In this document: piece by piece, positions 29,814 to 37,414 of the stretch
How the letters are laid out: each line of letters begins with the position of its first letter
Numbering within the stretch: position 1 is the stretch's first letter
DNA from: Clostridia bacterium
GTDB lineage: Bacteria; Bacillota; Clostridia; Christensenellales; UBA1242
Reading direction: 5' to 3'
Assembly: GCA_022793335.1 (NCBI GenBank)
Contig: JAAWCQ010000004.1
Span: forward strand, 186,001-250,000
Length of the DNA: 64,000 bases
Notes under the pieces: model-generated
Told to the model about the DNA's origin: nothing
Databases searched by the model: none
Seen by the model: the letters and a program-made list of their open reading frames with translations, nothing else
Program-made: the position numbers and the translations under genes

Positions 29814-29819
29814 TTAGGC

Positions 29820-30044
29820 ATGAAAAAGAAAGAAAATAAGAAAACAATTACAAAAGATATGATTATTGATGATGTGCTTAAACTTGATGAAAGTCTAGGC
29901 GATATTTTTATGGGCTTTGGTATGCACTGCATATTCTGTCATTTAGGAATGGAAGAGACAGTTGAAGAAGCAGCTTTTGTTCACCAAGTGGATGTTGATT
30001 TTTTGATTCAAAAATTAAACGAAGCTTACAAAGCAAACAAATGA
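29820..30044 (+). CDS. DUF1858 domain protein
   Basis: A 74-residue protein made almost entirely of one DUF1858 domain, the small helical module also found at the N-terminus of ScdA/RIC-type and some hybrid-cluster or hydrogenase-related proteins. The family signature is clear: MIIDDVLKLDESLGDIFMGF, then GMHCIFCHLGMEETVEEAA with a CxxC pair, and VDVDFLIQKLNEAY. A redox or metal role for the cysteines is plausible but not shown. The ATG at 29820 is chosen because in-frame upstream codons lie inside the promoter. There is no usable ribosome binding site (an AGG is only one base from the ATG), so the mRNA appears leaderless. Confidence 0.88.
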   Translation: MKKKENKKTITKDMIIDDVLKLDESLGDIFMGFGMHCIFCHLGMEETVEEAAFVHQVDVDFLIQKLNEAYKANK

Positions 30045-30064
30045 GCTTATTGATAATATAATAC

Positions 30065-30096
30065 AAAAAAAGCACGATAAAATTCGTGCATTTTTT
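30065..30096. terminator. Bidirectional terminator between DUF1858 gene and hflX
   Basis: Stem GCACGA/TCGTGC with a 6-base loop, flanked by A7 on the left and T6 on the right, so it can stop transcription from both convergent genes. Confidence 0.88.
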
Positions 30097-31196
30097 CATA
30101 TATTGAGTTTCTGCTTTATCATATTCAACAGTCTTTCAATACCCTGCCCTTTCTTTGCAGACATCAAAATTTCATCTTCTTTTATAAGCATTGGTTTTGA
30201 AAGCATGTCGCTTTTATTTAATACTATAATGCGATTTTTAGTAGCGCCAAGCGAATCTAAAAGGTCATTTGTGACTTTCATATTGACTTCATATTCTTTC
30301 TTTCCGTCAATATCTTTATCAAGTGAAACATCCACCACATGAAGTAATAAATCGGCATCTGCAGCCTCTTCCAAAGTGGATGAAAAGGCATCAACAAGTT
30401 GGTGCGGAAGGTCTGAAATAAAGCCTACAGTATCAGTTAAAATAGCGTAATCATTTTGACCTAAATAAAGCTTTCTTGTAGTCGTGTCAAGAGTTGCAAA
30501 AAACTTGTCATCCGCATAAATATTTTCTTTTACAAGTCGATTTAACAATGACGATTTGCCAGAATTGGTATATCCGACAAGAGCAATCTTAGGTAAATTT
30601 GATTTTAATCTTTCTCGCCTTGTTGATTGCCTTTGCGTTTTTATCTTTTCAATTTGCACTTTTAAAGCGTCCATTTCTTTCTCAAGCACACGCCTGTTAA
30701 GCTCAAGTTTTGTTTCTCCAGGACCTCTCATTCCTACGCCTGCACTGCCAAATCTTCCACTCGTGCCTTGCATTTGTGAGAGTCTTGGCAAAACATAAAG
30801 GTCTTGGGCAAGTTTAACTTGAAGCTTAGCTTCTCTTGATTTTGCACCGCGTGCAAATATATCAATAATCAGTCCCACCCTGTCAATAACTTTCACCTTA
30901 AACTCATCTGCCAGATTTTTCATTTGAGAGCCTGTGAGAGCATAATCGACAATTACAACATCAATCACCTCTTCACAAGAAGCAATATACTCTTTGATTT
31001 CATCCACTTTGCCACTGCCAATAACAGTGCGCTTATTAAAATCTTTTACCTTTTGATAAAAGTTTTCAACAACATTAAGCTCGGCAGAATAACAAAGGCG
31101 ATTTATCTCAGCCTTCTTTCTTTCGATGTTATCTTCTTTCTTTACTGCAATGACAACCACCACCGCATTTTCTTTTTCAATAGCTGTATTTTTCAT
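30096..31196 (-). CDS. hflX: GTPase HflX, ribosome-associated
   Basis: HflX is a translation-factor-class GTPase that binds the 50S subunit and can split stalled ribosomes. The 366-residue protein has the N-terminal HflX domain with GSGKVDEI, the glycine-rich GRFGSAGVGMRGPGETKLE linker, a coiled coil, then the G domain: G1 GYTNSGKSSLLN near residue 205, G2 region TLDTTTRKL, G3 LTDTVGFISDLP and G4 NKSD. The start is set at the ATG at 31196. An in-frame extension upstream would add a hydrophobic run atypical of HflX and lies in the promoter. No Shine-Dalgarno sequence is present; a -10 box (TATATT) lies six bases upstream, so the mRNA is probably leaderless. Confidence 0.95.
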   Translation of the reverse strand: MKNTAIEKENAVVVVIAVKKEDNIERKKAEINRLCYSAELNVVENFYQKVKDFNKRTVIGSGKVDEIKEYIASCEEVIDVVIVDYALTGSQMKNLADEFKVKVIDRVGLIIDIFARGAKSREAKLQVKLAQDLYVLPRLSQMQGTSGRFGSAGVGMRGPGETKLELNRRVLEKEMDALKVQIEKIKTQRQSTRRERLKSNLPKIALVGYTNSGKSSLLNRLVKENIYADDKFFATLDTTTRKLYLGQNDYAILTDTVGFISDLPHQLVDAFSSTLEEAADADLLLHVVDVSLDKDIDGKKEYEVNMKVTNDLLDSLGATKNRIIVLNKSDMLSKPMLIKEDEILMSAKKGQGIERLLNMIKQKLNI

Positions 31197-31202
31197 AGAT
31201 TT

Positions 31203-31231
31203 AATATAACACAAATATTTTAAAATAACAA
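31203..31231 (-). promoter_or_regulatory. Promoter giving a leaderless hflX mRNA
   Basis: TTGTTA, 17 bp, TATATT, then six bases to the ATG at 31196, which coincides with the predicted transcription start. Confidence 0.65.
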
Positions 31232-31284
31232 ACAAAAGCAATTATAAAAAATTTGCATCAAACATAATTTGGCGCAAATTCAAT

Positions 31285-31324
31285 AAAAAAGAGCCTAAAA
31301 TCATATTTTAAAGCTCTTTTTTTG
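31285..31324 (-). terminator. Terminator of the lipoprotein gene
   Basis: Minus-strand stem built from AAAGAGC and TTAAAAT pairing with ATTTTA and GCTCTTT (two single-base irregularities) around an ATG loop, followed by a T run. Confidence 0.85.
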
Positions 31325-31334
31325 TAGATTTTGT

Positions 31335-31991
31335 TTAATTTTTAATAATTATATTCCCATCATTGACATTCAAGACAATATTTTTAGTTTGCTTATCTTT
31401 GCCGACAATAGTAAAAATCCAGAATAAATCTTCCTTTCCATTATCACGAAGAGTCAACACCTTAAGATAACATTCCCCTTCAAAACTTCCACCATTATAA
31501 AAAGGTTTTAATTCATCACCAAAGTTTTCAAGTGCAATAGATATTGCTTTATTGTAATCAATGCTAAAATTTTTACTTACATTTTCAAAAGTCAAAGTTT
31601 TGCCGTTATAAGCTAAACTTATCTCACTATCATCTTTAAGTGCATAGCCAAGGTCGGCCATGTACATGTGATTTGCTGGATTAAGCTCCAGCACCACTTT
31701 TGTTTCAACTCCATCTATCATAAAATCAAGCCCCATGCTGTTTACATTTTGTTGATCATTAAACTTAATTGAAATCAAAGTAAATTCGCATGTTTTTCCG
31801 TGTTTTCCATCAACTGCATATCGCTCTTCCCTATCACCAACGCAAATAGACGCACTAAGTTCTTCATTTGAAGTTTGATAATAGACCTTCGTCACCTCAC
31901 TGAGCGCATCTTTAATCTCAACTTTCTTTTGACAACCAGCCAATGTCAATGCAACCAGTGGGACAAGCATAAATAATAAAAACTTTTTCAT
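31335..31991 (-). CDS. Predicted lipoprotein of unknown function
   Basis: A 218-residue exported protein with a clear type II signal peptide: MKKFLLFMLVPLVALTLAGC, lipidated Cys20 in the lipobox LAGC. The mature part looks like mixed alpha/beta with no motif I recognise; segments include YAVDGKHGKTCEFTLISIKF, GLDFMIDGVETKVVLELNP and a C-terminal DLFWIFTIVGKDKQTKNIVLNVNDGNI that is reminiscent of the small PepSY/YpeB-type beta folds, though this is only a resemblance. It is a single gene: AGAGGTG precedes the ATG at 31991, a terminator follows, and it is divergent from the aldolase gene. Confidence 0.8.
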   Translation of the reverse strand: MKKFLLFMLVPLVALTLAGCQKKVEIKDALSEVTKVYYQTSNEELSASICVGDREERYAVDGKHGKTCEFTLISIKFNDQQNVNSMGLDFMIDGVETKVVLELNPANHMYMADLGYALKDDSEISLAYNGKTLTFENVSKNFSIDYNKAISIALENFGDELKPFYNGGSFEGECYLKVLTLRDNGKEDLFWIFTIVGKDKQTKNIVLNVNDGNIIIKN

Positions 31992-32017
31992 TTTTTCACC
32001 TCTTTTTATAATTATGT

Positions 32018-32045
32018 TTGAATATTAAAAAAAATGTGTTAGAAT
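32018..32045 (+). promoter_or_regulatory. Promoter of fba
   Basis: TTGAAT, 16 bp, TAGAAT with an upstream TGT (extended -10). The predicted leader is about 13 nt and contains AAAAGGAG. Confidence 0.7.
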
Positions 32046-32064
32046 ATTATTAAAAGGAGCTTAA

Positions 32065-32979
32065 ATGAAAAATCTTAAATATTTCTTATCAGATGCACTT
32101 AAAAATAATTACGCATTAGGGGCTTTTAATTTTTCAAATATGGAATGTTTGCAAGGTATATTGCAAGCCTGCAAAACAAACAATTCCCCAGCAATCGTTT
32201 CTGTAAGTGAAGGAGCTTTTAAATATATGGGCGACAACTTTACAATGGCACTTGCAAAAACTGCAAAAGAAGAATTTCCATATTTATTTTTACACCTTGA
32301 CCACGGCAAATCTTTTGAAATTTGCCAAAAGGCAATTGACCTTGGCTTTGATAGTGTTATGATTGACGGAAGCAGTTTAAACTTTGAAGAAAATATCGCA
32401 CTTACAAAAAAGGTCGTTTTATACGCGCACTCTAAAAATGTACTTGTCGAAGGCGAGCTTGGTCAAATAAAAGGTATCGAAGACAATGTTTCATCTGAAA
32501 GCCATTTTTATACCAACCCATTAGACGCACAAAACTTTGTAAAACAAACCAATGTGGACTTTCTTGCCATTTCAATAGGCACAAGTCATGGCGCATATAA
32601 ATATAGTGGCGAGCAAACATTAAGAATTGATATATTAAGCGAAATTGAAAAAGCTTTGCCAGACTTTCCTTTAGTGCTTCATGGCGCTTCTCAAGTGCCT
32701 GAACAACTTCTTGAAAAGGTTAATAAATTTGGAGGCGAAATTAAAGGCGCAAAAGGCATACCTGCAAACCTGCTTGAAGAAGTGGTTACAAAACATAACA
32801 TCGTCAAAATAAATACTGATACTGATATAAGACTTTCAATGACGGGCGCTGTTCGCGAATGTCTCACAGATAAATCTGTGTTTGACCCAAGACATTATCT
32901 TGGCAAAGGCGTCAGCGAAATTGCCAGCACGGTTGAAAACAAAATCAAAAATGTTTTATTTTCAAACAATAGAATATAA
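32065..32979 (+). CDS. fba: Class II fructose-bisphosphate aldolase
   Basis: This zinc enzyme interconverts fructose 1,6-bisphosphate with glyceraldehyde 3-phosphate and dihydroxyacetone phosphate in glycolysis and gluconeogenesis. The 304-residue chain shows YALGAFNFSNMECLQGI, the zinc-ligand motif HLDHGKSFE, VMIDGSSLNFEENI, VEGELGQIKGIED, ISIGTSHGAYK and VLHGAS with the other zinc histidines, and the substrate-binding KINTDTDIRLS at the C-terminal end. Length and motifs fit the short class II type common in Firmicutes; a tagatose-bisphosphate aldolase cannot be excluded from sequence alone. AAAAGGAG lies before the ATG. It is a single gene between its own promoter and a bidirectional terminator that overlaps its stop codon. 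Confidence 0.95.
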   Translation: MKNLKYFLSDALKNNYALGAFNFSNMECLQGILQACKTNNSPAIVSVSEGAFKYMGDNFTMALAKTAKEEFPYLFLHLDHGKSFEICQKAIDLGFDSVMIDGSSLNFEENIALTKKVVLYAHSKNVLVEGELGQIKGIEDNVSSESHFYTNPLDAQNFVKQTNVDFLAISIGTSHGAYKYSGEQTLRIDILSEIEKALPDFPLVLHGASQVPEQLLEKVNKFGGEIKGAKGIPANLLEEVVTKHNIVKINTDTDIRLSMTGAVRECLTDKSVFDPRHYLGKGVSEIASTVENKIKNVLFSNNRI

Positions 32980-33007
32980 AAAAGCGTTACTTAAAAAACG
33001 CTTTTTT
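32978..33007. terminator. Bidirectional terminator between fba and spoIIID
   Basis: Stem AAAAAAGCGTT/AACGCTTTTTT with an 8-base loop. It starts within the fba stop codon and ends two bases before the spoIIID stop. Confidence 0.9.
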
Positions 33008-33009
33008 GT

Positions 33010-33282
33010 TTAGTCTTTAGATTCAGTTTCTTCATATTCATCTTGATATTTTTTCCTTGTCGCTTCCCCGCCCCTTATATGCTTCTCAGCAAAATTCTCA
33101 TCGAGCACTACTTTAGTTTGCATATATAAATCATAATCTATGGCTTTAAGTTTGACAGAAACATCATTGTGAATGGTGCTTTTGCTAAGCCCAAACAATT
33201 TTGCAGTCTTTCGCACTGTATCATGACTTTCTTTAATATGTTCAGCCACAGTCAAAACTCTTTTAACAAGCTCTTCTTTCAT
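33010..33282 (-). CDS. spoIIID: Sporulation transcription factor SpoIIID
   Basis: SpoIIID is the small mother-cell DNA-binding regulator that switches gene expression after sigma-E in sporulation. The 90-residue protein has the characteristic helix-turn-helix VRKTAKLFGLSKSTIHNDVSVKL near residues 20-45 and the signature KHIRGGEATRKKY near the C-terminus, as in B. subtilis SpoIIID. The start is the ATG at 33282, with GGAGG five bases upstream; an in-frame codon four residues earlier overlaps that site and is not the start. The upstream region carries a direct repeat of CAACATTTTT but no convincing sigma-E promoter. Genes for acyl carrier protein and a SpoIIQ-like protein lie upstream on the same strand. 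Confidence 0.95.
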   Translation of the reverse strand: MKEELVKRVLTVAEHIKESHDTVRKTAKLFGLSKSTIHNDVSVKLKAIDYDLYMQTKVVLDENFAEKHIRGGEATRKKYQDEYEETESKD

Positions 33283-33381
33283 ATCATCCTCCACCCTATA
33301 AATCTATGAAAGCAAAGTGGCCGATATGTATAAAAATGTTGAAAAATGTTGAAATTTGTAAATGAAATAAATGGCAGCGTC

Positions 33382-33412
33382 AAAAAAGACTGATAACAAA
33401 AATCAGTCTTTT
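33382..33412 (-). terminator. Terminator of acpP
   Basis: Minus-strand stem AAAAGACTGAT/ATCAGTCTTTT with a 7-base loop and a T run. It separates acpP from spoIIID. Confidence 0.88.
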
Positions 33413-33449
33413 ATGTATTAAACAACTTCAGCTTAAACTAAGCCAAAAA

Positions 33450-33686
33450 TTATTTTTGTGTATATTCATCTATTACCTTAACAATTTGAGGAATAGTTTT
33501 TAATTCTTCAAGTTTGTCATCTGGAATTGAAACTTTAAATTCATCTTCAAAAGTCATCAAAAGCTCAACAACATCCAATGAATCAGCTCCTAAGTCCTCG
33601 ATTATATTTGCATCATCTTTTATATCTTCTGTTGAGATACAAAGTTGTTCTGCAATAATCTTCTTTACAGTCTCAATAGTGCTCAT
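33450..33686 (-). CDS. acpP: Acyl carrier protein
   Basis: Acyl carrier protein holds growing fatty acyl chains on a 4'-phosphopantetheine arm. The 78-residue protein has the canonical attachment site GADSLDVVEL with Ser36, an acidic helix II (VVELLMTFEDEF) and the usual four-helix length. The ATG at 33686 has GGAGG upstream; an in-frame extension further upstream would run through the ribosome site. It is unusually placed: it lies between a SpoIIQ-like gene and spoIIID and away from other fatty-acid genes, with terminators on both sides, so it is probably monocistronic. I see no second acp gene in the window. Confidence 0.95.
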   Translation of the reverse strand: MSTIETVKKIIAEQLCISTEDIKDDANIIEDLGADSLDVVELLMTFEDEFKVSIPDDKLEELKTIPQIVKVIDEYTQK

Positions 33687-33738
33687 AGTACCTCCTAGTT
33701 TCAAATTATAGCATATTTTTAGTTATATGTAAATAAAA

Positions 33739-33812
33739 ATGCGATAAATTTTTATCGCATCTTTATTTGGGGTTGAATTTATTATATTTTAAGTAAAAGG
33801 CTTTTTTGCCTT
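33739..33812 (-). terminator. Tandem terminators after the SpoIIQ-like gene
   Basis: Reading leftward, a weak AAGGC/GCCTT hairpin (33797-33812) is followed by a strong stem ATGCGATAAA/TTTATCGCAT (33739-33760) and five T. The strong one is closely symmetrical. Confidence 0.75.
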
Positions 33813-33838
33813 AATAAAATTTGCTCAAAACAAATATA

Positions 33839-34402
33839 TTATTTTTCTTGCAAATCTAAATAGTTGTTTGGATCAACGAAACTGTTGTTAAGTTTCATTG
33901 CAAAGTGCAAATGCGCGCCCATATCAAGCTCTCCTGCAGCTGTATTATCAACAGTGCCGATTTTTTGGCCAGCTTCAACTTTGTCGCCTTCTTTAACTGA
34001 CATTTCTTCATTTAAAGATGAATATATTGATTCAAAACCATTTGAGTGTTTGATTGTAATTGTATAGCCATCCAAATATTTGTTTTCAATGCTTGAAACT
34101 GTTCCGCCAAGCACCGCATATACATCTGGATTTTCTGCAGCAAAGTCAACATATAAATGAGCTTCCCATTGATTGAGAGTTTCATTATTTTGAAGCTCTG
34201 AATTTGAAAAATCTTTAATTACTCTTGCTTCAGTCATAGGCATAGCAAAATTGAGATTATTAGTCCCCGCTGGAACAGACTTTCCAAGCGCTGCAACTAA
34301 AGTGAATGTAAGAGCTACTGCAAAGATAACAATTCCAACAGCAACAAACATTCCATATTTTTTAATAAATTCAACAAACCCATTTCTCTTTTCGATTTCC
34401 AT
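33839..34402 (-). CDS. spoIIQ: M23 metallopeptidase-domain membrane protein, SpoIIQ-like
   Basis: A 187-residue protein with an N-terminal cytoplasmic stub, one membrane segment (residues 17-40) and an extracytoplasmic LytM/M23 domain. Zinc-ligand motifs are intact: HLYVD fits HxxxD and GAHLHFAM holds the HxH pair, so it could cleave peptidoglycan. SpoIIQ is the forespore protein that joins SpoIIIAH across the septum during engulfment. Size, topology and the nearby spoIIID (the spoIIQ-spoIIID neighbourhood is common in Clostridia) support this name, though a generic anchored M23 peptidase is possible. AGGAGG precedes the ATG. Clostridial SpoIIQ generally keeps the metal site, unlike that of B. 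subtilis. I found no convincing sigma-F promoter. Confidence 0.72.
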   Translation of the reverse strand: MEIEKRNGFVEFIKKYGMFVAVGIVIFAVALTFTLVAALGKSVPAGTNNLNFAMPMTEARVIKDFSNSELQNNETLNQWEAHLYVDFAAENPDVYAVLGGTVSSIENKYLDGYTITIKHSNGFESIYSSLNEEMSVKEGDKVEAGQKIGTVDNTAAGELDMGAHLHFAMKLNNSFVDPNNYLDLQEK

Positions 34403-34456
34403 TGTAAACCTCCTAGAAATTTATTGACCATAATCGTGAGTTTATACATTAAATTT

Positions 34457-34909
34457 TTAAAATCCTGTAACAATCATTGGATACCCTAAAATCCAATTGT
34501 TTTCGTCGCATGCAAGCTGAAAATTTATCTTTTTCCCATTTATAAGCCTAAAATCGTTGAAATTTTTATCATATCCATAAAATATCGTTCTCCCAGCCAC
34601 ATAGCTTGGGTTTGAAATATTAAAGTCAAATTTTGCTTTGAAATAATCAATTTTTAAATCTTTAGGAAGATAATATATGATTGCATCAATGTCAGTTTTA
34701 TTTAGGCTGTCAACCTTACTCTTTTCTTCGCTTTTTATGGTGTAATAATAATCATTGCCATTTTTGATGACATCGCAATCGATTAAATTATCAACTTTCG
34801 ATACAATCACTACCTTTTCAAAATCGTATTGTTGCGTGTTATTTTGTTTAAAAAAAGCAACGCCTATCAACACAAAAACCATAAAAATAAAAGCAATCAT
34901 TCTTTTCAT
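34457..34909 (-). CDS. Small exported protein of unknown function
   Basis: A 150-residue protein with an N-terminal signal anchor (residues 3-20) followed by an alpha/beta extracytoplasmic part. The C-terminus, GRTIFYGYDKNFNDFRLING then KKINFQLACDENNWILGYPM, reminds me faintly of the end of YwmB-family sporulation-locus proteins, which are about 240 residues long; I would not rely on this. It ends 54 bp before the SpoIIQ-like gene and may be co-transcribed with it, which would suggest a sporulation role. There is no Shine-Dalgarno sequence. The start codon lies in the loop of an inverted repeat, GCAATCAT/ATGATTGC (34893-34923). Confidence 0.65.
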   Translation of the reverse strand: MKRMIAFIFMVFVLIGVAFFKQNNTQQYDFEKVVIVSKVDNLIDCDVIKNGNDYYYTIKSEEKSKVDSLNKTDIDAIIYYLPKDLKIDYFKAKFDFNISNPSYVAGRTIFYGYDKNFNDFRLINGKKINFQLACDENNWILGYPMIVTGF

Positions 34910-34923
34910 AAAAGTATGATTGC
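34893..34923 (-). other. Inverted repeat enclosing a start codon
   Basis: GCAATCAT and its reverse complement ATGATTGC flank a 15-base loop that contains the ATG at 34909. In mRNA this would present or hide the start codon. Confidence 0.45.
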
Positions 34924-35015
34924 CTTATTTTTCTTTTTATTTTTTATTTTTTTGTCGAAACATTGCTTAAATTCAATATTATTTAATAAAATTATTGTTT
35001 TTTATGCTTTCTTAA

Positions 35016-35237
35016 TTAAATCACAAGCATTACGATTAAACAAGCAATTCCACCAAGCAAAGCAAAAGCACCCAAAAGTCCAAACAAAATTGACTTTGAT
35101 TGGTCACTTAATGGCTCTCTTTTCCCAGACTTTGTCTGCTGAGTTTTTTCTTCCGTTTTAGGCGCTTGAGGCATTTGATTTGGTATCACTGGCCTTGGCG
35201 GAATTGGTCGAATTGGTGGAATTTGATTTTCATTCAT
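35016..35237 (-). CDS. Small proline-rich single-pass membrane protein
   Basis: A 73-residue protein: a Pro-rich N-terminal stretch (IPPIRPIPPRPVIPNQMPQ), a charged middle (EEKTQQTKSGKRE) and one C-terminal membrane segment (about residues 50-72, LFGLLGAFALLGGIACLIVM). The topology suggests a tail-anchored protein with a cytoplasmic polyproline region. I do not recognise the family. The start is the ATG at 35237 with GGAGAAA upstream; an in-frame extension further upstream carries no ribosome site. A TTGACT-N17-TAAGAT promoter lies 55 bp upstream, with its -35 inside the preceding stop codon. Confidence 0.7.
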   Translation of the reverse strand: MNENQIPPIRPIPPRPVIPNQMPQAPKTEEKTQQTKSGKREPLSDQSKSILFGLLGAFALLGGIACLIVMLVI

Positions 35238-35291
35238 AACATTTCTCCTAGCATATATAAACAAATTTAAAATATTTATTTTTATGCTTTT

Positions 35292-35320
35292 ATCTTAACA
35301 AAGCTGACAATTAAAGTCAA
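35292..35320 (-). promoter_or_regulatory. Promoter of the proline-rich protein gene
   Basis: TTGACT, 17 bp, TAAGAT; the -35 overlaps the stop codon of the preceding gene. Confidence 0.55.
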
Positions 35321-35874
35321 ACATTTTCTATCGGATTTTTACCCCAAATTTTTAATACATCTTGATCTTGACCAAGCGCTTCAACTACAATAGTGACAAT
35401 ATATTTGGTATTTGTCTGAAGTGAAGCATTTTCATCAATAATAACATGAGAACATAGTGCAACTTTATTTTGTTTTGTAAGCACGTCATTAAAATAATAA
35501 TAGCCATCATTTTCATCAAATTGCCAATTTACAGTTTCAACCATATCCATTTTTAATGTTTGGTTGTCACCCGTATAAACAAAAATCTTTGCACGCATAA
35601 ATACAGAGTTTTCATCTTCAAGATTTTTTATTGAAACAAGTTGCGGCAATCTGTTTCCAGCCAAATAAGAGCCGTCTAGATTCATTGATACCGAGCTTGC
35701 CTGATTTTCTTTGACTCCAATCTGAACATTTTTCCCAAGTTGCAAATCAGTGGTATATGAAATATCTGTTTTAAAATACCAACCGCTTATACCAAGATAA
35801 ATTGACAAAGCAAGAAGCAATGCCAATAATACCGTCACAAAAAGCCAACCATAATATTCTCTTTTCAATTTCAT
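35317..35874 (-). CDS. Exported single-anchor protein of unknown function
   Basis: About 185 residues: a basic N-terminus, one membrane segment (YYGWLFVTVLLALLLALSIYLGI) and an extracytoplasmic beta-rich domain (NVQIGVKENQASSVSMNLDG, FMRAKIFVYTGDN, KYIVTIVVEALG). The pattern of a short anchor followed by a jelly-roll-like beta domain is seen in TasA/CalY-type and other surface proteins, but no diagnostic motif is present. The start is uncertain: the ATG at 35874 lacks a ribosome site, and an in-frame TTG at 35892, four bases after the upstream stop, would give 191 residues. In either case the gene is tightly coupled to the membrane-protein gene before it. Confidence 0.7.
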   Translation of the reverse strand: MKLKREYYGWLFVTVLLALLLALSIYLGISGWYFKTDISYTTDLQLGKNVQIGVKENQASSVSMNLDGSYLAGNRLPQLVSIKNLEDENSVFMRAKIFVYTGDNQTLKMDMVETVNWQFDENDGYYYFNDVLTKQNKVALCSHVIIDENASLQTNTKYIVTIVVEALGQDQDVLKIWGKNPIENV

Positions 35875-35896
35875 GGTTTTATTTTGCGACAAGAAT

Positions 35897-37348
35897 TTAT
35901 AAATATTCTCTTAGGCCTGATTTATTTTTACTTTTTCTTCTTTTCGCTCGCTCTGCCCTAAATTTATTTATCTGAGCTTGCTTAAACACTTCACTCTCTT
36001 GCGCCAAATTTTCCCTTACAACATCCCACTTATATTTTCGATTGCCATAAGCAAAATCATAAGAAAGAATCATGACGCCTTGCAAAAGATAGAAATAATA
36101 TGAACATACTCTCCAGAATATCAAAACCCAAGCAAGATAAGCCGAATTTCCAATAACCGCTGTAAATGCCGCTGAAAAGGAAATTTCATTCATACCTGTA
36201 CCACCAGGCATTGGAAAGAATGAAGAAGAAAGGTCAACAAGGCATGACATTACAAACAGCCTTATAAACATCCCACCTTGCAAGTCTGGAATGAAAAACT
36301 TTACTACAAAGAATGGAATACAATAGTTAAATACATTTCTTGCCAAACTAAGCACAAGCATTATAATAAAGTCTTTAGGCGATTTTGCATATTGCTTCAT
36401 GACATCTTGAAAATCACTGATATATTTAGTGATTTTTTCATACTGTTTGTCATAGTTTTTGACAATCTTGATTTTATGAAGAAGTTTTAAAGTTTTTACA
36501 ACAAGCTTTCGTCCCACCGTTTTGCAAATAGATAAAAATAGTGTCACAAAAAGCATAATAAAGCTTAATACAAAGCCAATAATACTTGCAACCGAAACAA
36601 ATGTTCCATAACTGCTGTCAGTCCAAGAAATTATAAGACATACAAAACTTATAATTACCCATGCAATTTGTGAAAAAACATATTTTGCAAGCGGAATTGA
36701 AAGTGAGGTATGAATTGGCGTTCCATGAGTTTTCAAATAGGTAATTTGAAATGGCTGACCGCCAGCAGCCATAGGTGTAACACTGTCATAATATCTTCCA
36801 AGCTGCGTCACTTTAAATGCCAGCCCCATTCGCCATTTTCCTGTTGATTGCTTTAATAAATAGCCACATGCCAATGTTTCACTTATTACAACCAAAGTCA
36901 AGAAGGCAATTACAATCAAAAAAGATAAGGCATCAAAGTTTCCATCGACAGGCTTCATGTTTTCTTTTAAAAGTTGATAAACAAGTATTCCAGCAACAAC
37001 TACTATATTTAATATAAAAAATACAATATTGATTATCTTACTTTTTTTACTGCCCTGTTTTGATACAGACTGCTCCACTTCATCAAGCTTTTTCTTTTGA
37101 AGCTTAATTGCCTCATCCTGCATCTGTTTCAAATTTTCGTCTTCACTTAATTGCGTCTTATCTGCGTCTTTTTTTATTTTATCGTCTGTTTCTTTAATAT
37201 TCTCATCTGCAACTTTTTCTTTTGTTTGCAAAACTTCACCTTCTACCAAAAGACCTTCCAACTTTTCAGCTGGAACTAAATCATCAATATTGGTTTGAAC
37301 ATAATCTTCTTTTTGCTTGTCAGGTTTTTGTTTAACAGACTTTGCCAT
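35897..37348 (-). CDS. LPG-synthase-TM family (UPF0104) membrane protein
   Basis: A 483-residue integral membrane protein of the lysylphosphatidylglycerol synthase N-terminal (flippase-like, PF03706) family, without the aminoacyl-transferase domain of MprF. Visible family features include QLGRYYDSVTPMAAGGQPFQI and FFPMPGGTGMNEISFSAAF, with about eight membrane segments between residues 105 and 440. It probably moves a lipid across the membrane; the substrate is unknown. A charged cytoplasmic extension of about 105 residues precedes the first membrane segment, and the C-terminus is Lys/Arg-rich. There is no Shine-Dalgarno sequence. A TTGACA-N17-TAATAT promoter lies six bases before the ATG, so the mRNA should be leaderless. 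Confidence 0.9.
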   Translation of the reverse strand: MAKSVKQKPDKQKEDYVQTNIDDLVPAEKLEGLLVEGEVLQTKEKVADENIKETDDKIKKDADKTQLSEDENLKQMQDEAIKLQKKKLDEVEQSVSKQGSKKSKIINIVFFILNIVVVAGILVYQLLKENMKPVDGNFDALSFLIVIAFLTLVVISETLACGYLLKQSTGKWRMGLAFKVTQLGRYYDSVTPMAAGGQPFQITYLKTHGTPIHTSLSIPLAKYVFSQIAWVIISFVCLIISWTDSSYGTFVSVASIIGFVLSFIMLFVTLFLSICKTVGRKLVVKTLKLLHKIKIVKNYDKQYEKITKYISDFQDVMKQYAKSPKDFIIMLVLSLARNVFNYCIPFFVVKFFIPDLQGGMFIRLFVMSCLVDLSSSFFPMPGGTGMNEISFSAAFTAVIGNSAYLAWVLIFWRVCSYYFYLLQGVMILSYDFAYGNRKYKWDVVRENLAQESEVFKQAQINKFRAERAKRRKSKNKSGLREYL

Positions 37349-37354
37349 AATAGT

Positions 37355-37383
37355 ATATTAACAAAAATAGATGTTTTTGTCAA
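37355..37383 (-). promoter_or_regulatory. Promoter nested in a terminator, leaderless mRNA
   Basis: TTGACA (37378-37383), 17 bp, TAATAT (37355-37360), then six bases to the ATG at 37348. The -35 and spacer lie within the terminator hairpin of the preceding gene. Confidence 0.85.
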
Positions 37384-37401
37384 CATAAAAACATCTATTT
37401 T
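37364..37401 (-). terminator. Terminator of the PrsA/SurA-like gene
   Basis: A perfect 15-bp stem (AAAATAGATGTTTTT with its complement) and 8-base loop, followed by TTTTTGTT on the minus strand. It overlaps the next promoter. Confidence 0.9.
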
Positions 37402-37414
37402 ATATTTTTAATCA

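Noticed and set aside
29802..29819. In-frame TTG start at 29802 for the DUF1858 gene
   Set aside because: It lies upstream of the transcription start, inside the promoter spacer and -10 region.
33283..33360. Sigma-E promoter before spoIIID
   Set aside because: TATACATA resembles the -10 at six of eight positions but no -35 is found at 14-15 bp; the CAACATTTTT direct repeat is AT-rich and short.
34403..34456. Sigma-F promoter before the SpoIIQ-like gene
   Set aside because: A GTATA and a GG-A-rich element occur, but spacing (about 13 bp) and the -10 match are too poor to claim.
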